Shown here in pieces: positions 46,349 through 56,034 of a DNA stretch of 64,000 nt. Origin of the DNA: Hyphomicrobiales bacterium (GTDB lineage: Bacteria; Pseudomonadota; Alphaproteobacteria; Rhizobiales; Beijerinckiaceae); contig CAKNFP010000001.1 of NCBI GenBank assembly GCA_930633525.1, positions 2,396,001 to 2,460,000 on the forward strand, written 5' to 3'. The first letter of the stretch is position 1. Every line of letters starts with the position of its first letter. The translations under genes and the position numbers were made by a program. The notes under the pieces are model-generated. The model saw nothing but the letters and a program-made list of their open reading frames with translations, did no database searches and was not told where the DNA came from.

Positions 46349-46383
46349 CAAAAAAATAGCCGCCCGATCCAGGTCAGGCGGCC
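46349..46383 (-). terminator. Terminator of the ialB-like gene
   Basis: On the minus strand GCCGCC ... GGCGGC forms the stem with a 12-base loop, followed by TATTTTTTTGGGG. It lies 50 bases after the stop of the IalB-like gene. Confidence 0.72.
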
Positions 46384-46432
46384 ATTCCGATGATGGGTGA
46401 CCGGCGGAAGGACGCCGGTCCCGTCGTTTCGA

Positions 46433-47212
46433 TCAGCGCGCGGGCGCCGCCGGGGCTGCCGGAGCCGGCGCCACCCCAGGAGCCGGAACGGCACCGGTCG
46501 CCGCGCCCTGCTCCATGTTCTTGCGCATCTCTTCAGACCGCTTCTGCAGCTCTTCCTGCAACTTGCGCTGTTGCTCCTCAAGGACCTTCGGATCGATCGG
46601 CGCGCCGTCGAAGGCCTTCGTGAAGCCCGCCAGCGGCACTGAGAAGGTGACTTCGTTGCCGACCTGATTCTGCACGCTGACGTTGAGGGAATTGCCCTTT
46701 TTCAGCGAGTTGATGAAATCGTCCTTCACCTGCGCCTCGGCAAAACAGCCGTTCGGGAAGCAGATGGCGTAAGCGCCGGGCGTCGCCGCGCCCTGATCCA
46801 CGGTGAAGCGGATGCCCGGGCGCAGCAGCAGGCCAAGCGGCATCAGGAAGCGGACGATACGCGTTGGGTCGCCCTTCACGTCATAGACCGCGAGCGCCAG
46901 AACGGGCTGGCCCTGGTCCGAGACGAAATCACGTGTCGTGTAGCAGATTTCCTTGTTATTGGCCGGGTCCTTGCCGCAAACCTTCGTCCAGTCGGTCTGC
47001 GACGGCTCCGGCTTCACCTGCACCAGCGTAGGGCTGCCTTGCTGCTGCGGCGCCTGCGGCGCGGGCTGCTGCTGTTGCTGCGCCTGGGGCCGCTGCGGCT
47101 GCCGGGCCTGAGCAAAAGCCGCGACAGGGGCGAGCGCGGTGATGCCGGCCAGCAGTGTCGCTGTGACGCTGACCGACAACCGGATCGGCGTCGATTTTCT
47201 CACGCGGGGCAT
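46433..47212 (-). CDS. Invasion-associated locus B (IalB) family protein
   Basis: A 259-residue secreted protein from the ATG at 47212, with AGAGGA upstream. A signal peptide ends AFA (about residue 34), then a Gln/Pro-rich stretch (about 36-60). The core TDWTKVCGKDPANNKEICYTTRD, GIRFTVDQG and ICFPNGCFAEAQV matches IalB proteins, including the cysteines. The coiled-coil tail (LEEQQRKLQEELQKRSEEMRK) and a Pro/Ala end are extensions. IalB of Bartonella is linked to erythrocyte invasion; a general periplasmic role is likely here. Confidence 0.88.
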   Translation of the reverse strand: MPRVRKSTPIRLSVSVTATLLAGITALAPVAAFAQARQPQRPQAQQQQQPAPQAPQQQGSPTLVQVKPEPSQTDWTKVCGKDPANNKEICYTTRDFVSDQGQPVLALAVYDVKGDPTRIVRFLMPLGLLLRPGIRFTVDQGAATPGAYAICFPNGCFAEAQVKDDFINSLKKGNSLNVSVQNQVGNEVTFSVPLAGFTKAFDGAPIDPKVLEEQQRKLQEELQKRSEEMRKNMEQGAATGAVPAPGVAPAPAAPAAPAR

Positions 47213-47578
47213 CAAATAATCCTCTTTAGCGTTGACCAAGCTCGATACGCGAACAGCGGCTCCTGCGCAGAACTCATCGATCCGGATCGATGAGGCAGCT
47301 TGCTGCATCTGCGTCGAATGCGGCTATTGAATGACCTTACTGCTGTCTCTTTAGCGAGTTCGCAATGATGTTTCCAGAGCATGGTTGCCCTGGCTCATGG
47401 TGAAATTGCGCATCCTGCACCAAGCAACGCGCTATTCCCCATCAGGCCAGGGTTCCGGTTGCCGCGCTCCCGCGAATAACATCCGCTATTGTGATGCGAA
47501 GCGGGTATATCCGACGAATCCACATACACTATTATGCGGCCGAATCGGATCACGCGAGCCCACAAGCAGCCAGTAAAA
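47213..47578. other. Divergent intergenic region without a gene
   Basis: These 366 bases hold the promoters of the IalB-like gene (minus) and the YejA-like gene (plus). No repeat, hairpin or reading frame of note was recognised. Confidence 0.4.
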
Positions 47579-49435
47579 ATGAGTGTCATGCCGTACCGCT
47601 GCCTTGAGCGTATCCTGATGATCGTGGCCCTGCTGGTCGCGGCGTTTGGTTCGGACCAGGCTGTGGCGGGCGAATCGCGCACGGCGATCTCGGCCTACGG
47701 CGAGCCCGCACTTCCAGCCGGCTTCCAAGCATTTCCCTACGCCAATCCCGATGCGCCCAAGGGCGGCACCCTGCGCCTGAGCATTCTCGGCACCTTCGAC
47801 AACCTCAACCCATTCGTGCCGAAGGGAATCGCCGCGCAGGGCATCTGGCTCGGCAACCGCCAGATCGGCGCGCCCGCGATGCTCGTCTTCCAGGGGTTGA
47901 TGGCACGATCGGAAAACGAGAGCTTCTCGCTTTACGGCCTCATCGCCAAGGCTGTCGAGTTACCAGACGACCGCAGCTTTATCGTCTTCCGTCTCGATCC
48001 GCGGGCCCATTTTTCTGACGGCACAGCGATCACCGCCGACGACGTGGAATTCTCTTGGGCACTCCTGAAAGAAAAAGGCCAGCTGTATCAACGCGGCTAC
48101 TACGGCAACGTCACCAAAGTCACCATCAAGGACTCCCACACGATTCGGTTTGACCTCGTCGCCGGGAATCGCGAAACGGCGCTCGTCATCGCACAGATGC
48201 CGGTGCTGCCCAAACACGCCATCAATCCGGATACCTTCGAGACGACGACCTTCACCACGCCGATCGGTTCGGGGCCTTATGTCGTCGCAAACGTCGATGC
48301 CGGCCGCAGCATCACCTTCCGCCGCGACCCGAACTTCTGGGCCAGGGATCTCCCCACCACCCGTGGGCTCTACAATTTCGATGAGATCAGGCTGACCTAT
48401 ATCCGGGACGTGAACACACAGTTCGAGGCGTTCAAGGCCGGGGCCTACGATCTGCGCATGGAACAAAGCGCCAGCCGCTGGGCGACGGGTTATGATTTTC
48501 CCGCGCTCAAAGACGGCCGCGTAATCCGGGAGCATCTGCCGACTGGCACGCCGAAGCCTATGTCCGGTTTCGTCTTCAACACGCGCCGGCCGCCATTCGC
48601 GGACATCAGGGTCCGGGAAGCCCTCACCCAGGTGCTCGATTTCGAATGGATCAACCAGAACCTGTTCTTCGACCTCTACAAGCGCAGTAACAGCTATTTT
48701 GCGGCCTCCGAATTGTCGTCTCACGGCCGACCGGCCACCCAACGGGAGCGCGCCCTCCTCGCTCCATTTCCCGATGTCGTCACCCCGGACGTAATGGAGG
48801 GACGCTGGTCGCCACCGCAATCCGACGGCTCCGGTGGCGATCGCCAGAGCGCCCGTCTCGCCATCGATGGTCTGGCCATGGCCGGTTATGAGCTCAACGG
48901 CTCCCGCATGGTTCGCTCCACTGCGCAGGGGCCGGGCGAGGAAGCCCTGAACTTCGAGATCATGGTGGTCTCTCGTGACCAGGAGCGGCTCGCGCTCAAC
49001 TACGCCCGCTCGCTGCAACGGATTGGCGTCACGGCCAGCGGGCGCCTCGTCGACGAGGCGCAATACTGGAAGCGTCTGAAGTCGTTCGACTTCGACATGA
49101 TCCTCAACATATGGAACGTCGTTGCCTCACCGGGCAGCGAGCAGATGAATCGCTGGATCGCGGCGTCGGCCGACCGCGAGGGATCGCTTAATTACGCCGG
49201 GGTCCGCGAGCCTGCGGCGGAGGCCATGATCCGGGCGATGCTCGCGGCCAAATCCTGGGAAGACTACGTCGCTGCGGTGCGTGCGCTCGATCGTGTCCTC
49301 ATTTCAGGCAACTATGTGGTGCCGCTGTTCTATGCGCCGGATCAGTGGATCGCACGCCGCGCCGACGTGAAACGCCCGAATTATACCCCGCTAACGGGCG
49401 CCGCGATCGAAAGCTGGTGGCACGCCGTGCCCTGA
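47579..49435 (+). CDS. YejA-like oligopeptide ABC transporter substrate-binding protein
   Basis: A 618-residue family 5 solute-binding protein from the ATG at 47579; a signal peptide runs to about residue 31 (DQAVAGES). PYANPDAPKGGTLRLSILGTFDNLNPF, WGNVASPGSEQ-like NIWNVVASPGSEQMNRWIA and VPLFYAPDQWIARR are characteristic of the YejA type, which takes up peptides such as microcin C in E. coli. The permease and ATPase genes yejBEF are not adjacent; the next gene is a degenerate AMP-binding protein. Confidence 0.9.
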   Translation: MSVMPYRCLERILMIVALLVAAFGSDQAVAGESRTAISAYGEPALPAGFQAFPYANPDAPKGGTLRLSILGTFDNLNPFVPKGIAAQGIWLGNRQIGAPAMLVFQGLMARSENESFSLYGLIAKAVELPDDRSFIVFRLDPRAHFSDGTAITADDVEFSWALLKEKGQLYQRGYYGNVTKVTIKDSHTIRFDLVAGNRETALVIAQMPVLPKHAINPDTFETTTFTTPIGSGPYVVANVDAGRSITFRRDPNFWARDLPTTRGLYNFDEIRLTYIRDVNTQFEAFKAGAYDLRMEQSASRWATGYDFPALKDGRVIREHLPTGTPKPMSGFVFNTRRPPFADIRVREALTQVLDFEWINQNLFFDLYKRSNSYFAASELSSHGRPATQRERALLAPFPDVVTPDVMEGRWSPPQSDGSGGDRQSARLAIDGLAMAGYELNGSRMVRSTAQGPGEEALNFEIMVVSRDQERLALNYARSLQRIGVTASGRLVDEAQYWKRLKSFDFDMILNIWNVVASPGSEQMNRWIAASADREGSLNYAGVREPAAEAMIRAMLAAKSWEDYVAAVRALDRVLISGNYVVPLFYAPDQWIARRADVKRPNYTPLTGAAIESWWHAVP

Positions 49436-49478
49436 CAGGGCAAACTCGCAACATCCGAATCGCAACAAGGAGTTGAGG

Positions 49479-50765
49479 TTGGTCGCGCCCCATGCGCCCC
49501 TCGATGCGGGCCGGCCTAACGTGCCGACACCACAGTTAAGGCTGGGCCGCCTCCTGGCCGGCGCCGCCTCGCGCGAGCCAGGCCGCATGGCCTTTTCGTC
49601 GCCGCCTGCGGACATGGTGACCGCCTGGTCCCGCCACGGGCTGACGACCACCGCTGCCTATGCGCAGGTGCGGCGCCTCGCTTCTTTCCTGCAGCACCTG
49701 CCGCTTGAGCGCGGTGGTCCGCTGGGTATTCTGCTGCCGAACGGCGCGGAGGCCTGCGTGACCATCCTCGCGGCGCTGCGGGCCGGCTATGCGCCCTGCC
49801 TTCTGTCCCTGGGCTGGGGCAGCGATGAGCTGGCGGCGGCGGTGGAAGCCGCCAAGGTGCCGGCCATCATCACCCTTGATCGTCTTGGTGAGGTGCGCCC
49901 CGCCCACCTCGCTTGTGCGATTGCCGCAGACAATGTCGGTCTGCGCTTCATCTGCTCATTTGGCCATGAGATCCCGGATGGGGTCATCTCGCTGGACCAG
50001 GCACTCAACGATCAGGTGCTGAAAGATTTCGAGGAACTCGGCGACATCGGTGGCCCACCTCCCTCGCCCGGACTGATCACCTTTGAGCGGTATGGCGACA
50101 GCTTCCTGCCGCTGTTGAGGCCTGAGTCGACACTGATCGCAGCGACATTGCCGCTGGTGCTCGCCGCCCGGCTCGGCAGCGAGAGCCGTGTCGTCAGCCT
50201 TCTCCCGCCCGACGATCTCGGCGGCCTCGCAAGCGGCCTCGTCGCGGCGCTCGCCGCCGACTGCCCCTTGGCCATGCAGGCCTTGTTCGACGGCGACGAA
50301 CTCGTGCGGGACTTGAGCGCCGACCCGCCGGCAACTCTGGTGGCGCCCGGATGGATCGAGGATCTGCTCGCCGAGGCGGGGTTTTTGGACAACGACCAGC
50401 TCACATGCGTCCTGGTGCACAAAGCGCCGGTTGATCTGCCGCTCGGCAGGGCCCATGCCGCGCGCATCGTGGACATGCTGACGGTCGGCGAGGTCGCGCT
50501 CATGGCGTCGGCGCGCGACGCCCAGGGCCCCACACTGAAGCTGGGCGCCTTCGGCGCGCTGGCTCCTGGCGGGGTTCCGTTGCTTGAAGTCGACGTGACG
50601 CGCGATGGATCCGTCATGGCGCGCGGGGCTGGGACAGGCTCGATCCCACTGGCCGACGACACCACCTCTCCATCGTCCGGCACCTCCGAGAACGACTGGC
50701 ACCATCTCCCTTATAAGGCCAAGCTGGCGGATGGCCTTATCGCGGCTGTCGATCCAACCCCTTGA
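49479..50765 (+). CDS. Degenerate AMP-binding (ANL superfamily) protein
   Basis: A 428-residue protein from TTG at 49479, six bases after AAGGAG. Residues 60-135 (LASFLQHLPLERGGPLGILLPNGAEACVTILAALRAGYAP, quoted in part, and LLSLGWGSDELAAAVEAAKVPAIIT) clearly follow the N-terminal fold of acyl-CoA synthetases. The P-loop (TSGTTGxPK) expected after GLITF is missing: the sequence is GLITFERYGDSFLPLLRPES. The YGxTE and TGD motifs and the C-terminal domain with its lysine are absent. It is probably not an adenylating enzyme. It follows the YejA-like gene by 43 bases. Confidence 0.75.
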   Translation: MVAPHAPLDAGRPNVPTPQLRLGRLLAGAASREPGRMAFSSPPADMVTAWSRHGLTTTAAYAQVRRLASFLQHLPLERGGPLGILLPNGAEACVTILAALRAGYAPCLLSLGWGSDELAAAVEAAKVPAIITLDRLGEVRPAHLACAIAADNVGLRFICSFGHEIPDGVISLDQALNDQVLKDFEELGDIGGPPPSPGLITFERYGDSFLPLLRPESTLIAATLPLVLAARLGSESRVVSLLPPDDLGGLASGLVAALAADCPLAMQALFDGDELVRDLSADPPATLVAPGWIEDLLAEAGFLDNDQLTCVLVHKAPVDLPLGRAHAARIVDMLTVGEVALMASARDAQGPTLKLGAFGALAPGGVPLLEVDVTRDGSVMARGAGTGSIPLADDTTSPSSGTSENDWHHLPYKAKLADGLIAAVDPTP

Positions 50766-50886
50766 CGACGGCGCGCCCCGGCCGACTTCCGCTGTCCCTC
50801 GGGGTCTTTCGCCGGCATCCCCCACGTGCTTTAACAGCCAATACAGCGGGCGCGCGGACGTGGGCCCGATCGACAGGGATCCGCAG

Positions 50887-51213
50887 ATGGACGAGGCTGA
50901 CCTCGACGAACTCGACAGACTCGCCGCGCGGGCGACCCCCGGTCCCTGGTTCGTGCGCTTCCTCGACGACGTTCATGCGATGAATGCCGTCGTCGTCGCA
51001 ACGACCCCCGATACGGGAGGCGGCGAAAGCATGCGCTTCGGCGAATGGCCCCTAGGCGAGGTCGTTGCCGCCTGCCTGATCCAGGAGCCGCCCTATGTGG
51101 TTCCCGCCGACGAACGCTATGATGAGAACGCCGACTTGATCGCCGCGATGCGCAACGCTCTTCCCGAACTGCTGCGCCTCGCCCGACTGGGGTTGGCCGA
51201 CAATCGGCCCTAA
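50887..51213 (+). CDS. Small hypothetical protein
   Basis: A 108-residue acidic protein from the ATG at 50887 (MDEADLDELDRLAARATPGPWFVRFLDD). TPGPWF near the start and ENADLIAAMRNALPELL near the end recall the Ead/Ea22-like phage proteins, which share the pattern of TPGPW ... NAxxIAAxRNxLPxLL. No phage genes surround it. The stop is four bases from the convergent glpK end. No function can be assigned. Confidence 0.6.
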   Translation: MDEADLDELDRLAARATPGPWFVRFLDDVHAMNAVVVATTPDTGGGESMRFGEWPLGEVVAACLIQEPPYVVPADERYDENADLIAAMRNALPELLRLARLGLADNRP

Positions 51214-51217
51214 GCCC

Positions 51218-52723
51218 CTACTCCACCCATCCGAATGACCGCTCCACGGCTTTGCTCCAGGCGGCGAGCAATGTCCGCCGCGCCTCAGCCGGCATTGTCG
51301 GCTCCCAGCGCCGGTCCACGCCCCAGTTGCGCCTGAGATCCTCGAGGCTTGTCCAGTAGCCCGTCGCCAACCCGGCGGCATAGGCTGCACCAAGCGCTGT
51401 CGTTTCCACGACCTTGGGACGCACGACCGGCACGCCCAGCACATCGGACTGGAATTGCATCAAAAGTTCATTGGCCGCCATGCCGCCGTCGGCGCGCAAC
51501 TCGGTGATCTCGATGCCTGAATCCTCAGCCATCGCCTTCAGGACGTCGTGGGTCTGATAGGCCGAGGCCTCAAGGGCGGCGCGGGCGATGTGTCCCTTGT
51601 TGGCGAAACGTGTCAGCCCGCAGATCACGCCGCGCGCGTCGGGACGCCAATGGGGAGCATAAAGGCCGGAAAACGCCGGCACGATATAGACATCGCCGTT
51701 GTTGTCGACGGAACGCGCCAGGGGCTCGATCTCGCTGCTCGACGGGATGAGCCCCAGATTGTCACGCAGCCACTGCACCAGGGCTCCCGTCACCGCGATG
51801 GAGCCCTCCAGCGCATAGGCCGCCTTGGCCTGACCAAACTGATAGGCGACCGTCGTGATCAGCCCGCAGGTCGACTGAAACGGCCGCTCGCCCGTGTTGA
51901 TCAGGGTGAAGGAGCCGGTGCCATAGGTGTTCTTGGCCTCGCCCGGCGCGAAACAGGTCTGGCCGACGAGCGCCGCCTGCTGGTCGCCGAGAATGCCGGC
52001 GACCGGCACTCCGGCAAGGCTGCCGCGCGCCTCGCCATAGACCTCGCTGGACGATGCAAGACGGGGCAGCATCGCCGCGGGAATGGTGAAGAGATCGAGG
52101 ATCTCCTCGTCCCAGGCCAGGCGGTTGATATCGAGCAGCTGGGTGCGGCTGGCATTGGTCACATCGGTGACATGGCGGCCACCATCGGGGCCGCCGGTGA
52201 GGTTCCAGACAATCCAGCTGTCGATGGTACCGAACAAGGCATTGCCGGCCTCCGCCTTCGCCCGGAGGCCGGGGACGTTGTCGAGAAGCCAGCGCAGCTT
52301 CAATCCCGAGAAATAGGACGCAAGCGGCAACCCGGTCTTGGCGCGCAGACGATCGCGACCGCCGGCCCCCGCGTCGCTCGCCAACGCATTCGCCATCGCA
52401 TCGACGCGCGTATCCTGCCAGACGAGTGCGTTATGGAGAGGAACCCCGGTCCTGGGGTCCCACACCAGGGTGGTCTCACGCTGGTTGGCGACGCCGACGC
52501 TCATGATATCCGCCGGCTTCAGCCGCGCCGAAGCGAGGGCCTCATCTATGACGGCTTGCGTATTGCGCCAGATCTCAGTGGCGTCATGCTCGACCCAGCC
52601 CGGCCTCGGATAGATCTGCGCGTGCTCCTTCTGGGCCTGCGCGACGATATCCCCTTGCCGGTCGAACAGAATGAAGCGGGAACTCGTCGTTCCCTGGTCG
52701 ATTGCTCCCACATAGCGCCCCAT
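51218..52723 (-). CDS. glpK: Glycerol kinase
   Basis: A 501-residue FGGY kinase from the ATG at 52723 ([21 protein letters not shown]); a longer frame upstream has no similarity. [27 protein letters not shown] and [21 protein letters not shown] are the family signatures. It phosphorylates glycerol to glycerol-3-phosphate. No glpF or glpD gene is adjacent. It is convergent with the small hypothetical gene. Confidence 0.96.
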   Translation of the reverse strand: MGRYVGAIDQGTTSSRFILFDRQGDIVAQAQKEHAQIYPRPGWVEHDATEIWRNTQAVIDEALASARLKPADIMSVGVANQRETTLVWDPRTGVPLHNALVWQDTRVDAMANALASDAGAGGRDRLRAKTGLPLASYFSGLKLRWLLDNVPGLRAKAEAGNALFGTIDSWIVWNLTGGPDGGRHVTDVTNASRTQLLDINRLAWDEEILDLFTIPAAMLPRLASSSEVYGEARGSLAGVPVAGILGDQQAALVGQTCFAPGEAKNTYGTGSFTLINTGERPFQSTCGLITTVAYQFGQAKAAYALEGSIAVTGALVQWLRDNLGLIPSSSEIEPLARSVDNNGDVYIVPAFSGLYAPHWRPDARGVICGLTRFANKGHIARAALEASAYQTHDVLKAMAEDSGIEITELRADGGMAANELLMQFQSDVLGVPVVRPKVVETTALGAAYAAGLATGYWTSLEDLRRNWGVDRRWEPTMPAEARRTLLAAWSKAVERSFGWVE

Positions 52724-53160
52724 CCCATTTCCCCTGTCGTCGACCGCCCGGCGAGCCCGGATCGAAGGATCGTCAGCTTGCCAATCCGCATCCCGATGTA
52801 AAGCCCTGCCCGACCACAAAGCGCGCCGCGTGCCCCTCGCACATGCTGAGCGCAATATAATAATGAACACTGATATTTGACGCATCCTCATTTAGAGTAA
52901 CTGATCACCGTCAGGCCCGACACACCGGCGTCGACAGTCTCCCTTTCACAAGGCAGCGCTTTCCGTGGAAAATTTTATCTATTATAATCAAATGGTTATA
53001 AAAACCTCATGATGTAGACTGTCATCGTCCCGGTGATTGCATCCCCGCAATGCACGTCGCATCGAAGACTATCTGAATTATTTCTCTTAAATCATATCGC
53101 CTGTAGACATCTAATCTGTTACCGTCAGGTATTGCTGCTGATTTTTTATTGGAGAGTTCA
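52724..53160. other. AT-rich divergent region between glpK and a small gene
   Basis: No gene is supported. The stretch 52855-53150 is much richer in A and T than the rest, including TTATAA...TTATAA near 52983-53002. It should contain both promoters. The base composition suggests DNA of different origin or a strong regulatory region. Confidence 0.45.
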
Positions 53161-53433
53161 TTGTCCGATGATGAGATTGCCGGCCGGCTGGCCGTGCTTG
53201 AGGTCATTGCACGTGGCGCCATGTGGATGCTCTGCGGCAGAGCCGTAGAGGAAGGGCGAACTGACCTAGCGGTCGTTTTTCTCGCCGAAATGCGCCGACA
53301 GGCCTATGAGAAGAGCGGTCAACTGCCCGGCAGAGCCGCACTTGAGGGGCGTCGCTATGCTGACAGCGTGATCTGGACGTTGGCCGACGATGTCGAGAGC
53401 ATGTCTCCTGCCTTGAGCACCAGCGCCCATTGA
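53161..53433 (+). CDS. Small hypothetical protein
   Basis: A 90-residue protein from TTG at 53161, preceded by GGAGAG; an upstream TTG at 53149 is in frame. The middle (VLEVIARGAMWMLCGRAVEEGRTDLAVVFLAEMRRQAYE) is predicted helical and amphipathic. I do not recognise the family. There is no signal peptide. It stands alone between AT-rich DNA and an unassigned stretch. Expression is uncertain. Confidence 0.5.
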   Translation: MSDDEIAGRLAVLEVIARGAMWMLCGRAVEEGRTDLAVVFLAEMRRQAYEKSGQLPGRAALEGRRYADSVIWTLADDVESMSPALSTSAH

Positions 53434-53933
53434 AGCATCACGCGATGGCCGGTTTCAGCCAAGGGCCAGTCAGCCTGAGGCGAGCGGGCCAGACAATCTG
53501 ATGGTCGTGCCCGCCTCTGGACAGGCTGGGCGAGGGTTGCCAATTCGCCGGGAAGCAAACGTCCCGGCGCGTGCCTTAGACCGGCCGCTATCGGCGCGGG
53601 TGCACTCGCACGCCACTTTAACCTTGAAGAGCGGCAGTCTCACCTTGGATATGAGCCGGCTCACCTTTGGCCCGCGCGGCTCGTCCCGCTTTGGCCGAAA
53701 GATGATCGGCTCCCGTCTCAGGGAAGCCTCGCCTGGATTCTGACCCGTCCGCACCATGGCCTCCGCGCCGGGCAAGTATTCGGGGCGACGATCATGGGGG
53801 CGAAGGCCAGCGTATTCGTGGACTGGTCCGCAGCAGATCGCCTTGGCGGCGCCTGGCGGGTATGCTCGCCTCACGCTTGTCGCATTTCTTGCGTCAAGCT
53901 CTCGCTGCATATCTCTTTTGTCAGGACAATCTC
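53434..53933. other. Unassigned GC-rich stretch
   Basis: Open frames exist on both strands but none has a recognisable product or a good ribosome binding site. It could contain a decayed gene. The SIMPL gene promoter should lie near its right end. Confidence 0.35.
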
Positions 53934-54662
53934 ATGAACATCTCTGCTCCTCTTGTCTTTGCTCTTGCCCTCATCGGCGCGGTCAGCGCTGCGGATGCAC
54001 AGGACAGCGGAGCGAATGCCGGGCGCGCACGGCCCGGCCAGATCACGATCACAGGCGAAGGAAGCGTTTCCGCCGCCCCGGACATCGCCACGCTGTCGAC
54101 CAATGTCGTGACGGCCGCGAAGTCCGCGCGCGAGGCGACGGAAGCCAACAGCAAGGCCATGACGACCGTGATCGAGCGCTTCAAGGCGGCGGGCATCGAA
54201 TCCCGCGATCTTTCCACCTCGGGCTTCTCGGTGCAGCCCCGCTATGTGCAATCCAAGCAGCAGGACGAAGCGCCGCGCATCGATGGCTACGAGGTCCGCA
54301 ACGGCGTCACCGTGCGGGTCCGGGACCTGAGCAAGCTGGGAGCCATCCTCGACACGGCGATTACGGCCGGCGCCAACCAGATCAATGGCATCAGCTTTGA
54401 CGTGGCGGAGCCAACCGAACTTCTGGATAAGGCGGGTACAGCCGCGGTCAAGGATGCACACCGTCGCGCGGAACTCTACGCCAACGCGGCGGGCGTGAAG
54501 CTCGGCCGGGTCATCGCCATCGCCGAGCCGTCCATGGATGGGCCGCGCCCGATGATGATGGCGGCCCGCGCTGATTTTGCGAAGGGGTCCGCCGTCCCGG
54601 TCGAGGCCGGCGAGCGTGATTTCTCCGTGCGTATCCGCGTCACCTATGAAATCGCGCAGTAA
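53934..54662 (+). CDS. SIMPL domain-containing protein
   Basis: A 242-residue secreted protein from the ATG at 53934. The signal peptide MNISAPLVFALALIGAVSAADA ends near residue 22. QITITGEGSVSAAPDIATLSTNV and SFDVAEPTELLDKAGTAAVKDAHRRAELYANAAG (quoted in part) follow the DUF541/SIMPL family, as does the end FSVRIRVTYEI. Members occur in periplasms and outer membranes; the role in bacteria is not clear. The upstream frame to 53862 is not needed. Confidence 0.85.
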   Translation: MNISAPLVFALALIGAVSAADAQDSGANAGRARPGQITITGEGSVSAAPDIATLSTNVVTAAKSAREATEANSKAMTTVIERFKAAGIESRDLSTSGFSVQPRYVQSKQQDEAPRIDGYEVRNGVTVRVRDLSKLGAILDTAITAGANQINGISFDVAEPTELLDKAGTAAVKDAHRRAELYANAAGVKLGRVIAIAEPSMDGPRPMMMAARADFAKGSAVPVEAGERDFSVRIRVTYEIAQ

Positions 54663-55373
54663 CGCGATTTCCCCCGGCTACAGGCCTTGGAGCGGCGGAT
54701 GCGCGCATGGAAGCGGGTGCGCCGCCCCATCTGTTGAAGTGGGCATTACAATTGTCCAAAAACCGCATCCACGTTCCAGCCCGACGCTCTGACACCGGCC
54801 CGGCGGCCGACGCAGATCTGGATGGCGGCCGCCCTATCGCTTCGTAACGGCTCCCGACATCGTAGCTGCCTTGTCGCCATCGGAATGCGTCAGTAGTGGC
54901 GTCGTGAGGACATTGCCAATCCGGCACGTCCCTGGTGCCTGCGAAGCGCGCGGGCGCCTCCCCGACGCCTCTCTTTCCGGCCTTTCCGGCTGAAGCCCCC
55001 CTCTTGACCGCAGCCGCCAAGCGGCCCGGTCGGTCCGGCACACGCCTCTCCAAGCCAGAGGCGATCAAGAGCACCGCCAAACCTATCGCGCGTTTGATAC
55101 CCCCGGTTTGAGGCTCGGTCATCGCCACCGCGCATCGCGGGCCATCGGTGTTCAACGCGATCACCCCCCTATTGGTCCAGCACACTGTCCTCGCGTGGAG
55201 GCAAAGCTTCTGCCTGGGGCGGGCTTCATCGCAAAGTATTACAATATGGAAACAAAATGTCCGGATTGCGCGTTGTCTCAGCAAGGTCCTGCAGCGATCG
55301 ACTTCCCAATGAGGGCAGAGAGCAGCAGCATGGGCTTCGAAAGCAGAGAATTTCAATTAATTGCGAGAATATG
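54663..55373. other. Unassigned stretch of 711 bases
   Basis: A long minus-strand frame (54640-55356) and shorter overlapping frames exist, but the translations are Arg/Ala/Gly-rich without a recognisable domain. A possible EcfG-like promoter for the DUF3309 gene lies at 55249-55274: GAAAC, 17 bases, CGTT, one mismatch to consensus. A degraded gene is possible. Confidence 0.35.
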
Positions 55374-55526
55374 ATGTCAACCATACTCCTCATCATACTC
55401 ATTCTACTTGTTGTCGGCGCGCTACCTACCTGGCCATACAGTTCAGGATGGGGCTATTATCCGAGCGGTGGACTGGGATTGATTCTCATCGTTCTGCTCA
55501 TTCTCCTTCTTATGGGGCGAATATAG
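55374..55526 (+). CDS. DUF3309 family small membrane protein
   Basis: A 50-residue protein. MSTILLIILILLVVGALPTW is a membrane helix, then PYSSGWGYYPSGGLG, then a second helix ending LLMGRI. This two-helix pattern with WPYSxxWGYxPSGGLG is diagnostic of DUF3309. Tandem ATGs at 55371 and 55374; family members usually begin MSTILL. Function is unknown, but members are often linked to stress. Confidence 0.85.
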   Translation: MSTILLIILILLVVGALPTWPYSSGWGYYPSGGLGLILIVLLILLLMGRI

Positions 55527-55582
55527 CCGCCTAAACATGGGAGGATGGGTTCTATTCTGGCAAAGTGCCAAGGAGGCTTGAG

Positions 55583-56017
55583 ATGCTCACGACCGTAACT
55601 CCATCGCTGCGGTGGCGGCGCGCAGGTCTCTTCTTGGGTTTTCTCGCCTTTTCCTCCATGGCCCCGACCTTTTCATCAATGGCGCAGGCTCCGTCGGCAC
55701 CGAGTACCGCCACGTTGCCTGCGCCAAGCGTTTCAGCGCCAAGCGTTTCAGAACCCCGCGTTTCAGCCCCGAATGCGCCGGCGCCGGGAGCGCCAACCGC
55801 TGGAGCGATCGTCCCCGCGCCGTCGCCGTCCGGTGAACAGATCGGCCGGCCGGCAGGCGGTCATCATCAACCGTCAGTGTCTTCCCGGGCCCCTTCCGGT
55901 CTCATTGGCCAGAATATCGCTGAGGGTCGTGTGGTCGAGGATCGCGCGGCCGTTCTTGACGAACGTCTGAACAAAAGCAGCCGTCGCGCCATCAACAGTA
56001 TCTGCCGCGGATGCTGA
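55583..56017 (+). CDS. Secreted Pro/Ser/Ala-rich protein
   Basis: A 144-residue protein from the ATG at 55583 with a perfect AAGGAGG six bases upstream. A signal peptide (AGLFLGFLAFSSMAPTFSSMAQA, quoted as its core) is followed by repeats of APSVS / EPRVS / APNAP at about residues 46-70. The C-terminal third (RVVEDRAAVLDERLNKSSRRAINSICRGC) ends in two cysteines. No family was recognised. It ends 17 bases before the extensin-like gene, so the two are probably cotranscribed and both are secreted. Confidence 0.6.
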   Translation: MLTTVTPSLRWRRAGLFLGFLAFSSMAPTFSSMAQAPSAPSTATLPAPSVSAPSVSEPRVSAPNAPAPGAPTAGAIVPAPSPSGEQIGRPAGGHHQPSVSSRAPSGLIGQNIAEGRVVEDRAAVLDERLNKSSRRAINSICRGC

Positions 56018-56034
56018 CCGGTTCGTGCGGTTGA

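Noticed and set aside
50887..51213. Prophage remnant at the Ead-like small gene
   Set aside because: Only a weak pattern similarity to a phage protein is present and no integrase, structural or att-like sequence is nearby.
53470..53910. Minus-strand frame of 146 codons between the small gene and the SIMPL gene
   Set aside because: No similarity was recognised and frames in other phases are equally open, as expected in GC-rich noncoding DNA.
54640..55356. Long minus-strand frame of 238 codons after the SIMPL gene
   Set aside because: The translation is rich in Arg, Ala and Gly, has no recognisable domain and no good ribosome binding site, and it overlaps the SIMPL stop region.
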